Shown: piece after piece, positions 7,074-14,732 of the stretch
Numbering within the stretch: the stretch's first letter is position 1
Layout: each line of letters opens with the position of its first letter
Origin: WRMR01 sp031548645
GTDB lineage: Bacteria > Planctomycetota > Planctomycetia > Pirellulales > Thermoguttaceae
DNA: 15,475 bases
NCBI GenBank assembly: GCA_031548645.1
Contig: JAVBQX010000155.1
Location: forward strand, 1-15,475
Direction: 5' to 3'
The notes under the pieces: model-generated
The model's input: only the letters and a program-made list of their open reading frames with translations
Told to the model about the DNA's origin: nothing
Database searches by the model: none
Made by a program: the position numbers and the translations under genes

Positions 7074-7103
7074 AGAACGCGATAATAGTTAAGAGGTATA
7101 ATC

Positions 7104-9122
7104 ATGATCGAAAACACCAACACAATGACCATCAACGGCGTGGTCGTCCCGATCGAGGGGGAACGCAACATCCTCGAAGTCGCCCGCAAGGCGGGGATCG
7201 AAATTCCGACGTTTTGCTACCATTCGGAATTGAGCATTTACGGCGCGTGCCGGCTTTGCCTCGTCGACATCGAAGGCCGCGGCATCCAGGCTTCGTGTTC
7301 CATCCCGCCGGAACAGGGACTGGTCATCAAGACGCACACCGAAGAAATCCGCGAAATGCGGCGCATCGCGATCGAGCTTATGCTGGCCGACCACGATCAG
7401 AACTGCGCCCTTTGCCCGCGGAACACGAATTGCAAATTGCAGACGCTGGCCAAACAGTTCGGCGTCGACAACGTGCGGTTCAAACGGCGTTTCGAGCCGA
7501 AGCCGGTCGACCGGTCGAGCCTCTCGCTGGTTCGCGATCCGAACAAGTGCATCCTTTGCGGCGACTGCGTGCGGGCCTGCGAGGAAATCCAGAGCATCGG
7601 GGCGATCGGCTTTTCCGGTCGCGGGGCCCATGCCTGCGTCGTGCCGCCGTTCAACAAGGACCTGGCCGACGTCGAATGCGTCAATTGCGGACTGTGTTCG
7701 GCCGTCTGCCCGGTCGGGGCTCTGACCCCGCGCGACGACGTCGACGCCGTCTGGCACGAAATCAACGACCCGGAAAAAGTCGTCGTCGTGCAAATCGCCC
7801 CGGCGGTCCGCGTCGCGCTCGGCGAACTGTTCGGCGGTGAGCCCGGCTCGGTCGAAATGGGCCGCATCGCCGCGGCGCTCCGCGCCATCGGATTCGACCA
7901 GGTTTACGACACGAGTTTCGCCGCCGATATGACCGTGCTCGAAGAGTCGCACGAATTCATCGAACGCAAAAAGAAGGGCGAAAAACTCCCGCAATTCACG
8001 TCCTGCTGCCCGGCCTGGGTCAAATTCGCCGAGCAGTTTTACCCGGACCTGCTGCCGAATCTTTCGTCCTGCCGTTCGCCGCAACAGATGTTCGGCCCGG
8101 TCATCAAGAAGGTGCTTGACGAAACGAATGTGGCCGCGAAGAAAAACATCGTTTGCGTGTCGATCATGCCCTGCACGGCGAAAAAATACGAGTGCAAACA
8201 GGAAAAATTTTATTCCGACGGCCAACCCGACGTTGATTACGTGCTCACGACACAGGAACTCGGCCGCATGATCGAAGCGGCGGGCATCAATTTCAACAAC
8301 TTGCAACCGCAATCGCTCGACATGCCCTTCGGCTTCAAGTCGGGCGCCGGCGTGCTGTTCGGGGCCAGCGGCGGCGTGACCGAAGCCGTGTTGCGCAACG
8401 CCGTCGAGGAGCTGAAGGGCGTCAAACTCGACGCCGTCGAGTTCAAGGAGGTGCGCGGTTTCGAGGAAACGCGTGTCGCGGAATTCAACATCGACGGCAC
8501 GAAACTGAAACTGGCCGTCGTCTTCGGGTTGGGCAACGCGCGCAAGATTTGCGACATGATTCGCGAAGGCAAGTGCGATTTCGACCTCGTCGAGGTCATG
8601 GCATGTCCCGGCGGCTGCATCGGCGGCGCGGGCCAGCCGGTCTGCTATTCGTGGGAAACCCGGGCCAAACGCGCCCAAGGGCTTTACAGCAGCGACAAGA
8701 TGCTGCAACTGCACAAATCGCAGGACAACCACCTGCTGCTGGAAACCTACGAAAAATATCTCGGCGAAATCGGCGGGCACACGGCCCACGAAATGCTGCA
8801 CACCGACTATCGCACGAAGCGCCGCATCAGCGGGCTGATCATGCCGGTGCTCGACGACGCCGGGACGACGCCGCGGCTGAACGTTTCGGTCTGTGTCGGG
8901 ACAAGCTGCTTCATCCGCGGCAGCCAGGCCCTGCTCAAGCAGATCGTCGACTACGTCGAAGACAGCAATTTGATGCATCTCGTGCAGGTCGAAGCGACAT
9001 TTTGCTTCGAACAGTGCGACAAGGGCCCCACGGTTTCGGTCGGCGAAAAGGTCATCACGCACGCGACCGCCGAACAGGTGATCGCCGCCATCAACGACGA
9101 ACTGAGCGCAGTGTCGGCGTAA
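7104..9122 (+). CDS. hydA: [FeFe]-hydrogenase catalytic subunit (HydA), group A3-type
   Basis: The product has 672 residues; the ATG at 7104 has GAGG seven bases upstream. Domains in order: plant-type [2Fe-2S] (Cys38, Cys49, Cys52, Cys65); His-ligated [4Fe-4S] (His97, Cys101, Cys104, Cys110); two [4Fe-4S] clusters (Cys149/152/155/159 and Cys192/195/198/202). The H-cluster domain follows, with L1 TSCCPAW (299-305), L2 MPCTAKKYE (355-363) and L3 MACPGGCIGGAGQP (499-512). The four H-cluster cysteines are therefore 302, 357, 501 and 505, and Cys301 is the proton-transfer cysteine. A small-subunit-like segment (about 520-576) and a C-terminal thioredoxin-like [2Fe-2S] domain (Cys597, Cys602, Cys634, Cys638) complete it, as in Thermotoga HydA. 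No key residue is missing. It makes or oxidises H2 in the cytoplasm, coupled through HydB/HydC to NADH and ferredoxin. The HydE/F/G maturases it needs are not in this window. Confidence 0.96.
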   Translation: MIENTNTMTINGVVVPIEGERNILEVARKAGIEIPTFCYHSELSIYGACRLCLVDIEGRGIQASCSIPPEQGLVIKTHTEEIREMRRIAIELMLADHDQNCALCPRNTNCKLQTLAKQFGVDNVRFKRRFEPKPVDRSSLSLVRDPNKCILCGDCVRACEEIQSIGAIGFSGRGAHACVVPPFNKDLADVECVNCGLCSAVCPVGALTPRDDVDAVWHEINDPEKVVVVQIAPAVRVALGELFGGEPGSVEMGRIAAALRAIGFDQVYDTSFAADMTVLEESHEFIERKKKGEKLPQFTSCCPAWVKFAEQFYPDLLPNLSSCRSPQQMFGPVIKKVLDETNVAAKKNIVCVSIMPCTAKKYECKQEKFYSDGQPDVDYVLTTQELGRMIEAAGINFNNLQPQSLDMPFGFKSGAGVLFGASGGVTEAVLRNAVEELKGVKLDAVEFKEVRGFEETRVAEFNIDGTKLKLAVVFGLGNARKICDMIREGKCDFDLVEVMACPGGCIGGAGQPVCYSWETRAKRAQGLYSSDKMLQLHKSQDNHLLLETYEKYLGEIGGHTAHEMLHTDYRTKRRISGLIMPVLDDAGTTPRLNVSVCVGTSCFIRGSQALLKQIVDYVEDSNLMHLVQVEATFCFEQCDKGPTVSVGEKVITHATAEQVIAAINDELSAVSA

Positions 9123-9151
9123 GGGATATGCAATAAACGGGCGTTTGAAGG

Positions 9152-9185
9152 CAGGGTGGTCACGGCGTGACCGCCCTGTTTTTTT
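9152..9185 (+). terminator. Intrinsic terminator of the hydCBA operon
   Basis: A 12-bp stem (9152-9163 with 9167-9178, one T-G pair) with loop GGC is followed by seven T (9179-9185), 29 bases after the hydA stop. It faces the end of the convergent RNase Y gene. The hairpin is also a copy of the palindrome family seen at 15377-15399. Confidence 0.9.
9155..9177 (+). repeat. Palindromic repeat, copy 1 (within the hydA terminator)
   Basis: These 23 bases match the reverse complement of 15377-15399 at 20 positions. Two of the three differences, A-T versus T-A in the stem, are compensatory, and the third changes a G-U pair to G-C. The loop is GGC in both when copy 2 is read on the minus strand. 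Confidence 0.65.
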
Positions 9186-9195
9186 CGGCGAAAAC

Positions 9196-10833
9196 TTATT
9201 TCGCCACTTCCGTGGTGCGGGTTTCGCGGATGACGGTCACTTTGATCTCGCCGGGGAACTGGAGGCGTTCCTTCAAGGCGTTGACGATATTCCGGCAAAT
9301 TTGAGCCGCCGTTTCGTCCGTCGTCTGCGTCGAGGAAACCAGGACCCGCATTTCGCGGCCCGCCTGCACGGCGTAAGCCTGGTCGACGCCTTCGAATTCC
9401 AGCGCGATCGCCTCAAGGTCTTCCATCCGCTTGATGTAATGTTCGAGCGTTTCGCGACGGGCCCCGGGCCGGGAGGCGCTGCACGCATCGGCGGCGGCGA
9501 CGATCACGGTGTAGGGGTTTTCGATTTTCGGGTCGTCATGGTGACCGAGCGCCGCCTGCCACACTTCGAAGGGTTCGCCGTAACGCTTGAGCAGGTCGGC
9601 CCCGATTTTCGGGTGGCCGCCTTCCATTTCGTGGTCGGCCGCCTTGCCGATGTCGTGCAGCAGCCCGCAACGCCGGGCCAGTTGCTGATCGAGCCCCAGT
9701 TCGGCGGCGATCATCCCGGAAAGAAAGGCCACTTCGACCGAATGTCGCAGCACGTTCTGGCTGTAGCTGGTCCGGTAATGCAGCCGCCCCAGATAGTTGA
9801 CGATGCGTTCGTTCAGGCCGTGAATGTCGACCTCGTCGCAGGCTTCGACGCCGGTTTTCTGGATGAAGTTCTGGATTTCGCTGTCAGTTTCGCGGACGAT
9901 TTCCTCAATGCGGGACGGGTGAATGCGACCATCGGCGATGAGCCGGGTCAGGGCGATGCGTGCCACTTCGCGGCGGATCGCGTCGAAGGCGCTGACGATG
10001 ACGACCCCCGGCGTGTCGTCGATGATGACGTCGACGCCGGTCGCTTTTTCAAAGGCGCGGATATTGCGGCCTTCGCGACCGATGACGCGGCCTTTCATGT
10101 CGTCTGTGGGAATGTCGACCGTGCTGGTCGTCGATTCGGCGGTGTGCGCCGCGGCGTATCGCTGGATCGAAAGCAGCACCTTTTCCCTGGCCACCTGCTC
10201 GCAACGTTCCTGGGCCATTTTTTCGTAGCGCAAAACCATCGATCCGGTTTCGTCTTTGAGTTCCTTTTCGAGCGCGCGGAGGAGGCGGTCCCGCGCCTCG
10301 TCACGGGAAAGACCGGAAATTTCGTGTAATTTCACGCGTTCCGAATCGATCATTTTCTTCAATTCCTCGACGCGACGGTTGCGTTCCTCGGTTTTTTCCG
10401 TGAGCCGGCGTTGCGAGGATTCGACCAACTTTTCCTGTTTCCGCAGGTCGTCGGCCTGTTTTTCGACGGTGTCCTGCCGTTTGTCGAGGCTGCGTTCCCG
10501 CTCGTACAATTCCTGCCGGGTCTGGCGGAACTCCTGTTCGGCCGTGTCCTTGAGGCGGATCACTTCCTCCTTCATCTCGATTTCCGCTTCGCGACGTTTG
10601 CTTTCGGCGTCCAGTTCGGCGCGTTCCAGAATTTCCTTTGCCAGCGATTCCGCGTCTTTTTTGCGGGCGCGGTGATACAGCGCGATGATTAAAAAGGTGA
10701 CAAGAGAGCCGATCGTCGCCCCGATGACGAAAGCGGCAAGATTTTGCAGCATCCATTCCCACGGCGACAAAGTCACTCCGTCATCCTGTGCCTGGGCGAA
10801 CAGAATCCAACGGTTGATAAAAAACGAATTCAC
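9196..10833 (-). CDS. rny: Ribonuclease Y
   Basis: The product has 545 residues, near the usual ~520. A membrane segment (about 31-53) is followed by a long charged coiled coil (about 55-215). Next come a KH RNA-binding domain with GRVIGREGRNIRAFE (248-262) and an HD phosphodiesterase domain with His364 (RHSVEVA) and His393-Asp394 (LLHDIGKA); His407 in GGHPKIGADLL also fits. RNase Y is a membrane-tethered metal-dependent endoribonuclease that starts mRNA decay. The start chosen is a GTG at 10833 with AAGGG seven bases upstream. This adds about 27 residues before the usual membrane-segment start; an ATG at 10752 (residue 28) is the alternative but lacks a clear ribosome site. It is monocistronic here, convergent with hydA, and its promoter must lie in the long spacer to its right. 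Confidence 0.95.
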   Translation of the reverse strand: MNSFFINRWILFAQAQDDGVTLSPWEWMLQNLAAFVIGATIGSLVTFLIIALYHRARKKDAESLAKEILERAELDAESKRREAEIEMKEEVIRLKDTAEQEFRQTRQELYERERSLDKRQDTVEKQADDLRKQEKLVESSQRRLTEKTEERNRRVEELKKMIDSERVKLHEISGLSRDEARDRLLRALEKELKDETGSMVLRYEKMAQERCEQVAREKVLLSIQRYAAAHTAESTTSTVDIPTDDMKGRVIGREGRNIRAFEKATGVDVIIDDTPGVVIVSAFDAIRREVARIALTRLIADGRIHPSRIEEIVRETDSEIQNFIQKTGVEACDEVDIHGLNERIVNYLGRLHYRTSYSQNVLRHSVEVAFLSGMIAAELGLDQQLARRCGLLHDIGKAADHEMEGGHPKIGADLLKRYGEPFEVWQAALGHHDDPKIENPYTVIVAAADACSASRPGARRETLEHYIKRMEDLEAIALEFEGVDQAYAVQAGREMRVLVSSTQTTDETAAQICRNIVNALKERLQFPGEIKVTVIRETRTTEVAK

Positions 10834-11118
10834 GCGCTGACCCTTGTATCTCAGGCCACCCCGTCGTGTCGAACGATGATTGTCGGTTTCAGCTTGGCAA
10901 AGGGTTTGCGGCGAAAGGACGAGATAACAACGCGAAAAAAGTCACGCAAGCCGGAGAATGAGGATTCGGCTTGAAGAATCGCGTTCGATTCGGACAGGAT
11001 GCCTCCACACGACGGGAAACGAGCCCCGCGTGAACATGCCGAAACAAATCAAAAACGGGATATGGCGAATTTGCCGAGAAGTTTCTCAGATGATCCTGTC
11101 GCGGATATAACCCCGCTC

Positions 11119-11156
11119 CGTTCGGGCGCTTTGCATGGCAAAACATCGCCCGAACG
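11119..11156. repeat. Bipartite hairpin in the long spacer
   Basis: A 10-bp perfect outer stem (CGTTCGGGCG with CGCCCGAACG) and a 5-bp inner stem (TTTGC with GCAAA, loop ATG) are separated by an uneven internal loop. Six or more A follow on the plus strand, so a T-run precedes rather than follows the hairpin on the minus strand. It is not a canonical terminator on either strand. Confidence 0.6.
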
Positions 11157-11611
11157 AAAAAAGAGGTGATAAAAAAGTCCGCGGGAAAGCGGCTTCTCGT
11201 ACGTGCAGAATATTCCGGAGGTTGACTATTTCTCGTACAGTCCGTGGATTTCGGTTTATCTCCAGTTTTATCATATATTCGAACGAAATTCAAGGCATGT
11301 TCGCTTGAGCCGTAACGCAAACGAAAAACTCTTCCGAGAACTGTCAGGATGATTGAAAAAACAGGTGACATAGCCGCCCACAACCTGGTCGAAATGGTAC
11401 AACTTCAAATCAGCAAATCAGTTAGCGTGCGTCATTTTTTCGGTTATCTCTGCAACAATCACGTGCGACATAACAACATGGTCATTAAGTTATGGTGATA
11501 TTATGTAAAATTTGCAGGAAAAATAACCCCAACAAATGGACACATTATCTTAGCCGATTTCCTGCCAAAATGCAACATTCTTGTCGCATGATTTGACCGT
11601 TTAGTAAATAT

Positions 11612-11639
11612 TTGACTTAAAGTGGCGATAGATTATATC
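11612..11639 (+). promoter_or_regulatory. Weak candidate promoter in the long spacer
   Basis: TTGACT (11612-11617) and TATATC (11634-11639) are 16 bases apart. The response-regulator leader would be about 425 nt, so this promoter may instead serve an unseen small RNA. Chance matches are common in AT-rich DNA. Confidence 0.2.
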
Positions 11640-11878
11640 ACCGAAATTCATTTGTCCTTTTTTTTCGGCACGACCATTACAAAGCGTCAAACTATCACCG
11701 ATCATCATAAGTCGTCATTTCCAAAATGATAACGGTCAATCGAAAGTTTTGCCGATGAATCAAAAAATCAACATCTTATCTTATGAAAAAGAATCATAAA
11801 ACAAATATTTTGACGCTTGTCGGATCATCCTGAGTAATTTAAGAAAAAAATAACAATGATGCAACTTATCATTCCTTT

Positions 11879-11901
11879 ATGTTGTATATATTAATCAACA
11901 T
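11879..11901. promoter_or_regulatory. Inverted repeat ATGTTG/CAACAT upstream of the response regulator
   Basis: Two 6-bp arms with an 11-bp AT-only spacer lie about 170 bases before the regulator start. The arrangement suits an operator for a dimeric protein, possibly autoregulation; this is inference. Confidence 0.3.
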
Positions 11902-12068
11902 GATGTGAGTATTATGCACTGCGGTTGTTTGAGACAACACATTCGGCGTTTCGATTGTGACATCATCGGCAACACGAATTTTGTATTCGTTTTCGGACCG
12001 CGTTATCCACAAGGCTCATCCTCACAATCCACCGCGTTCGGTTTCGAGCAAAAAGAAGGTAAATCACT

Positions 12069-13463
12069 ATGGCGAAAAATGCGATCAAGGGAACCATCCT
12101 CCTGGTCGACGACGACCGTCTTGTTCTCAACTCGATGGCCGATTGGCTCCGCAGTTGTCAATACGAAATCGACACCGCCGAAACATTGGCGGAAGCCCGG
12201 GCCAGGTTGGAAAACAAGACCTATGACGTCGCACTCGTCGACATTCAACTGGGCGACGACCAGGACGGTTTCGCCTTGTTGCGCGAAATCAACGATTTGG
12301 GGAACCTGACCTCGGTCATCCTGATCACGGGCTACGGAACGGTCGAGTCGGCCATTTCGGCCATCCGGTCCGGGGCTTTTGATTTTTTGACCAAGCCGCT
12401 GATCGACGCGGAATTGGAAATGGCCATTGAACGGGCCCTCAATCAGCGCCGCGTGATTTCGGAAAATAAAAACCTGAAGCAGCAACTTGAAGGCAAATTC
12501 GGGCTTGAAAACATCGTCGGTCACGACCACCGCATGCAGCGGATATACGACATCATCGAAAGCGTGGCCGACACCCGGGCGACGATCCTCATCACCGGCG
12601 AAAGCGGAACCGGGAAATCGATGATCGCCCGGGCGATTCACCAGCAAAGCAGCCGCAAAAACAAGCCTTTTATCGAAGTCGCCAGCGGCGCCCTGCCCGA
12701 AAGCCTGCTTGAAAGCGAGCTGTTCGGTCATGTGGCCGGCTCGTTCACTGGGGCCCTTGGGAACAAGGACGGTAAATTCAAAGCGGCCCACGGCGGCACG
12801 ATCTTTCTCGATGAAATCGGCACCGCCAGCCAGGGCTTGCAGGTCAAGCTGCTGCGAGTTCTGCAGGAGCTGGCCTTCGAAATGGTCGGCGGTTCGCAAA
12901 CGATTCACGTCGATACCCGCGTGATTCTGGCGACGAACGAAAATCTCGAACGCGCCGTCGCGGAAGGACGATTCCGGCAGGATTTGTACTATAGAATCAA
13001 TGTCATCAACATCGAACTGCCGCCGCTGAGGGAACGGATTTCCGACATCCCGCTTTTGGCCCGGCATTTTTTGGAGAATGTTTGCCGGGAATCGCACAAA
13101 ACCATGCACGGCATCGACCCGCAGGCGCTTGCGGCGTTGCAAAATTATGCCTGGCCGGGCAATGTCCGCCAGTTGCAAAATATCATCGAACGGGCCGTTT
13201 TGCTCGGAAAACACGAGATCATCACGCCCGAAGACCTGCCTGCCGACATCGCGGGCGGAATGCCGATGCTTGATCTGGCCGATCTGGCCAACAAACGTCT
13301 CAAGGAAGCGCTGACCAATCCCGAACGTCAAATTATCCTTGAAGTCCTGGAATTGCACAACTGGAATCGCAATGCGACCGCCGAGGCGCTGGGCATCAAT
13401 CGAACGACCTTGTACAAAAAAATGAAAAAACTTGGTTTAGAAGAGCAAAAAACCTTCAGATGA
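12069..13463 (+). CDS. Sigma-54-dependent response regulator (NtrC family), orphan
   Basis: The product has 464 residues; the ATG at 12069 has AGAAGG nine bases upstream. It has three domains. A receiver domain (about 8-122) has acidic residues Asp14-16, phospho-acceptor Asp58 (VALVDIQLG) and Lys109 (LTKP). An AAA+ sigma-54 activator domain (about 146-376) has Walker A GESGTGKS (177-184), the sigma-54 contact loop as GSFTGA (224-229) instead of GAFTGA, Walker B GTIFLDEI (243-250) and FRQDLYYRINV (302-312). A C-terminal Fis-type helix-turn-helix (about 431-456) includes NRNATAEALGINRTTLYKKM. When phosphorylated, such proteins oligomerise and use ATP to open sigma-54 promoters. No histidine kinase is adjacent, and I found no clear -24/-12 promoter in the window. 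The gene is monocistronic, with a terminator 31 bases downstream. The regulon is unknown. Confidence 0.93.
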   Translation: MAKNAIKGTILLVDDDRLVLNSMADWLRSCQYEIDTAETLAEARARLENKTYDVALVDIQLGDDQDGFALLREINDLGNLTSVILITGYGTVESAISAIRSGAFDFLTKPLIDAELEMAIERALNQRRVISENKNLKQQLEGKFGLENIVGHDHRMQRIYDIIESVADTRATILITGESGTGKSMIARAIHQQSSRKNKPFIEVASGALPESLLESELFGHVAGSFTGALGNKDGKFKAAHGGTIFLDEIGTASQGLQVKLLRVLQELAFEMVGGSQTIHVDTRVILATNENLERAVAEGRFRQDLYYRINVINIELPPLRERISDIPLLARHFLENVCRESHKTMHGIDPQALAALQNYAWPGNVRQLQNIIERAVLLGKHEIITPEDLPADIAGGMPMLDLADLANKRLKEALTNPERQIILEVLELHNWNRNATAEALGINRTTLYKKMKKLGLEEQKTFR

Positions 13464-13493
13464 ATTTCGGGTTACAAAAAGAAGCACAATATG

Positions 13494-13522
13494 ACACATG
13501 GCCGGGCGCCATGTGTTTTTTT
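13494..13522 (+). terminator. Intrinsic terminator of the response regulator gene
   Basis: A 9-bp perfect stem (ACACATGGC 13494-13502 with GCCATGTGT 13508-13516) with loop CGGGC runs into seven T (13516-13522). It lies 31 bases after the regulator stop. Confidence 0.9.
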
Positions 13523-13574
13523 ATGCTTTTTTTGCGACAAATGCGATTTAGCGGAGATTCTCGCCCCCCGTGTA

Positions 13575-13603
13575 TTGAATTGCCCCAATAATTTACGTAA
13601 AAT
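13575..13603 (+). promoter_or_regulatory. Candidate sigma-70-type promoter of the ThuA-like gene
   Basis: TTGAAT (13575-13580) and TAAAAT (13598-13603) are 17 bases apart. This implies a leader of about 195 nt. The palindrome TTTACGTAAA overlaps the -10 and could be an operator. Confidence 0.4.
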
Positions 13604-13641
13604 ACCGGGGTATATTGCGGTGGCGATAAAAAATGAACCTT

Positions 13642-13678
13642 ACTTCCGGCGCTGCTTGCTACGCCAATGTGGGGAAGT
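13642..13678 (+). other. Hairpin in the presumed leader of the ThuA-like gene
   Basis: ACTTCC (13642-13647) pairs with GGAAGT (13673-13678), and GGCG (13648-13651) with CGCC (13662-13665), leaving a 10-nt loop and a 7-nt bulge on the 3' side. No T-run follows and no riboswitch class was recognised. Confidence 0.35.
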
Positions 13679-13806
13679 TACGCAAAAACGATATTTTTCG
13701 CCATTGACGAAGCAAGCGATCCAACGGATGTGTTTAAATTTAATTGCCTGCACAATAAGTGTCTGTAAAAATCAATCGCTCAATGAATTTCGAGGGAGCA
13801 TAAGAT

Positions 13807-14694
13807 ATGAAAAAAACATTTCTCGTCGTTTCACTGGTCGCCGTCTGCCTGGCGGGAGGTTTCGCCCGATTGATGGCAGATGAACCGGCCAAGATCAAGG
13901 TATTGATCATTGACGGGCAGAACAATCACAATTGGAAGGAAACCACCCCGGTTTTGAAGGACATTTATGAAAAGTCGGGACATTTTGCCGTCGATGTCGT
14001 GACAAGCCCGGAACAAGGGCAGGACATGAGCGGCTTCAAGCCGGACTTTGCCAAATACGATGTGCTTGTCATGAATTACACCGGCGACGCCTGGCCGAAA
14101 GAGACCAATGCGGCCTTTGAAAAGTTCGTTCGCGAAGGCGGCGGACTGGTCGTTTATCACGCCGGCGACAACGCATTCCGCGGCTGGAAGGAATACAATG
14201 AAATGATCGCCATCGGCGGCTGGGAGGGGCGCAACGAATCGGACGGTCCCTACCTTTACGTCAAGGACGGCGAAGTCGTTCGCGACATGACGCCGGGGCC
14301 GGGCGGCAGCCATGGTCCGCAGGTCGAGTTCCTTGTCGAAACCTACGCGCCGGACCACCCGATCATGAAAGACCTGCCGGAATCGTTTTTGCACTGCAAG
14401 GACGAGTTGTACTGCAAAATGCGCGGCCCGGCCAAAAACGTGACGATTCTCGCCACGGCACGCTCGAAAACCGACGAAGGCGGTACCGGCTATGACGAGC
14501 CGATGCTGCTCGTGGTCGATTACGGCAAGGGACGGGTCTTTCACACGATGCTCGGACATGCCGGCGAACAGTGCAAATGCGTCGGCTTTCAAACGACGCT
14601 CCTGCGCGGCACCGAATGGGCCGCCACGAACAAGGTGACCATTCCGAAGCCGGAAGATTATCCGACCGCCGAGAAGATCAGTCTTCGGCCGTAA
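13807..14694 (+). CDS. Secreted ThuA-like domain protein
   Basis: The product has 295 residues. The ATG at 13807 has GGAG eight bases upstream. A classic signal peptide covers about residues 1-24 (KK, hydrophobic core, then LMA before DEP). The mature part is one ThuA-like domain with a class I glutamine-amidotransferase-like fold: KIKVLIIDGQNNHNWKET (29-46), YDVLVMNY (84-91), GGGLVVYHAGDNAFRGW (111-127), DHPIMKDLPESF (183-194), DELYCKM (199-205) and GKGRVFHTMLGH (240-251). These are the typical ThuA blocks. The family is named for trehalose utilisation in Rhizobium, but its biochemical role is poorly known. Secreted single-domain versions are common in Planctomycetota, often near carbohydrate-active proteins. 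Export beyond the inner membrane is predicted, and the substrate is unknown. The gene lies 38 bases before an ECF sigma factor. Confidence 0.9.
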   Translation: MKKTFLVVSLVAVCLAGGFARLMADEPAKIKVLIIDGQNNHNWKETTPVLKDIYEKSGHFAVDVVTSPEQGQDMSGFKPDFAKYDVLVMNYTGDAWPKETNAAFEKFVREGGGLVVYHAGDNAFRGWKEYNEMIAIGGWEGRNESDGPYLYVKDGEVVRDMTPGPGGSHGPQVEFLVETYAPDHPIMKDLPESFLHCKDELYCKMRGPAKNVTILATARSKTDEGGTGYDEPMLLVVDYGKGRVFHTMLGHAGEQCKCVGFQTTLLRGTEWAATNKVTIPKPEDYPTAEKISLRP

Positions 14695-14732
14695 GGCAAG
14701 TCAATTCAATCATCACCCGGCGTTTTCAATAT

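Larger units (their letters stand above)
10834..12068. other. Long AT-rich non-coding spacer between RNase Y and the response regulator
   Basis: No credible gene is seen in 1,235 bases. A minus-strand open frame across 10889-11383 has no recognisable motif and poor composition. The left third (to about 11200) has mixed composition with a 7-bp hairpin at 10947-10973 and a strong bipartite hairpin at 11119-11156. From about 11400 the DNA is strongly AT-rich with several inverted repeats: CATAAC/GTTATG at 11469-11494, TCATTT/AAATGA at 11715-11729, TTATGA/TCATAA at 11781-11799, and ATGTTG/CAACAT at 11879-11901. A 7-nt direct repeat ATTTGAC occurs at 11591 and 11610. The spacer must hold two divergent promoters but is far longer than they need, so an unannotated small RNA is possible. 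Confidence 0.65.
13464..13806. other. Spacer between the response regulator and the ThuA-like gene
   Basis: The 343 bases contain the regulator's terminator, a candidate promoter, a 10-bp palindrome TTTACGTAAA (13592-13601) that overlaps the promoter's -10, a leader hairpin, and the ribosome site of the next gene. No reading frame looks coding. Confidence 0.7.

Noticed and set aside
7097..7102. Perfect TATAAT just before hydA as an internal promoter
   Set aside because: It overlaps the spacer between ribosome site and start codon, would start transcription inside the coding sequence, and has no -35 at proper distance (the best, TTGAGA, is 20 bases away).
10889..11383. Minus-strand 164-codon open frame in the long spacer
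   Set aside because: It has no ribosome site, no recognisable domain, an odd composition, and a strong hairpin running through it.
12003..12011. Perfect DnaA box (TTATCCACA) next to an AT-rich region, suggesting a replication origin
   Set aside because: Only one perfect box and one near match (11912-11920) were seen, with no box cluster and no dnaA or dnaN nearby. A single 9-mer in 15 kb is compatible with chance. A GC-skew analysis of the whole genome would decide.
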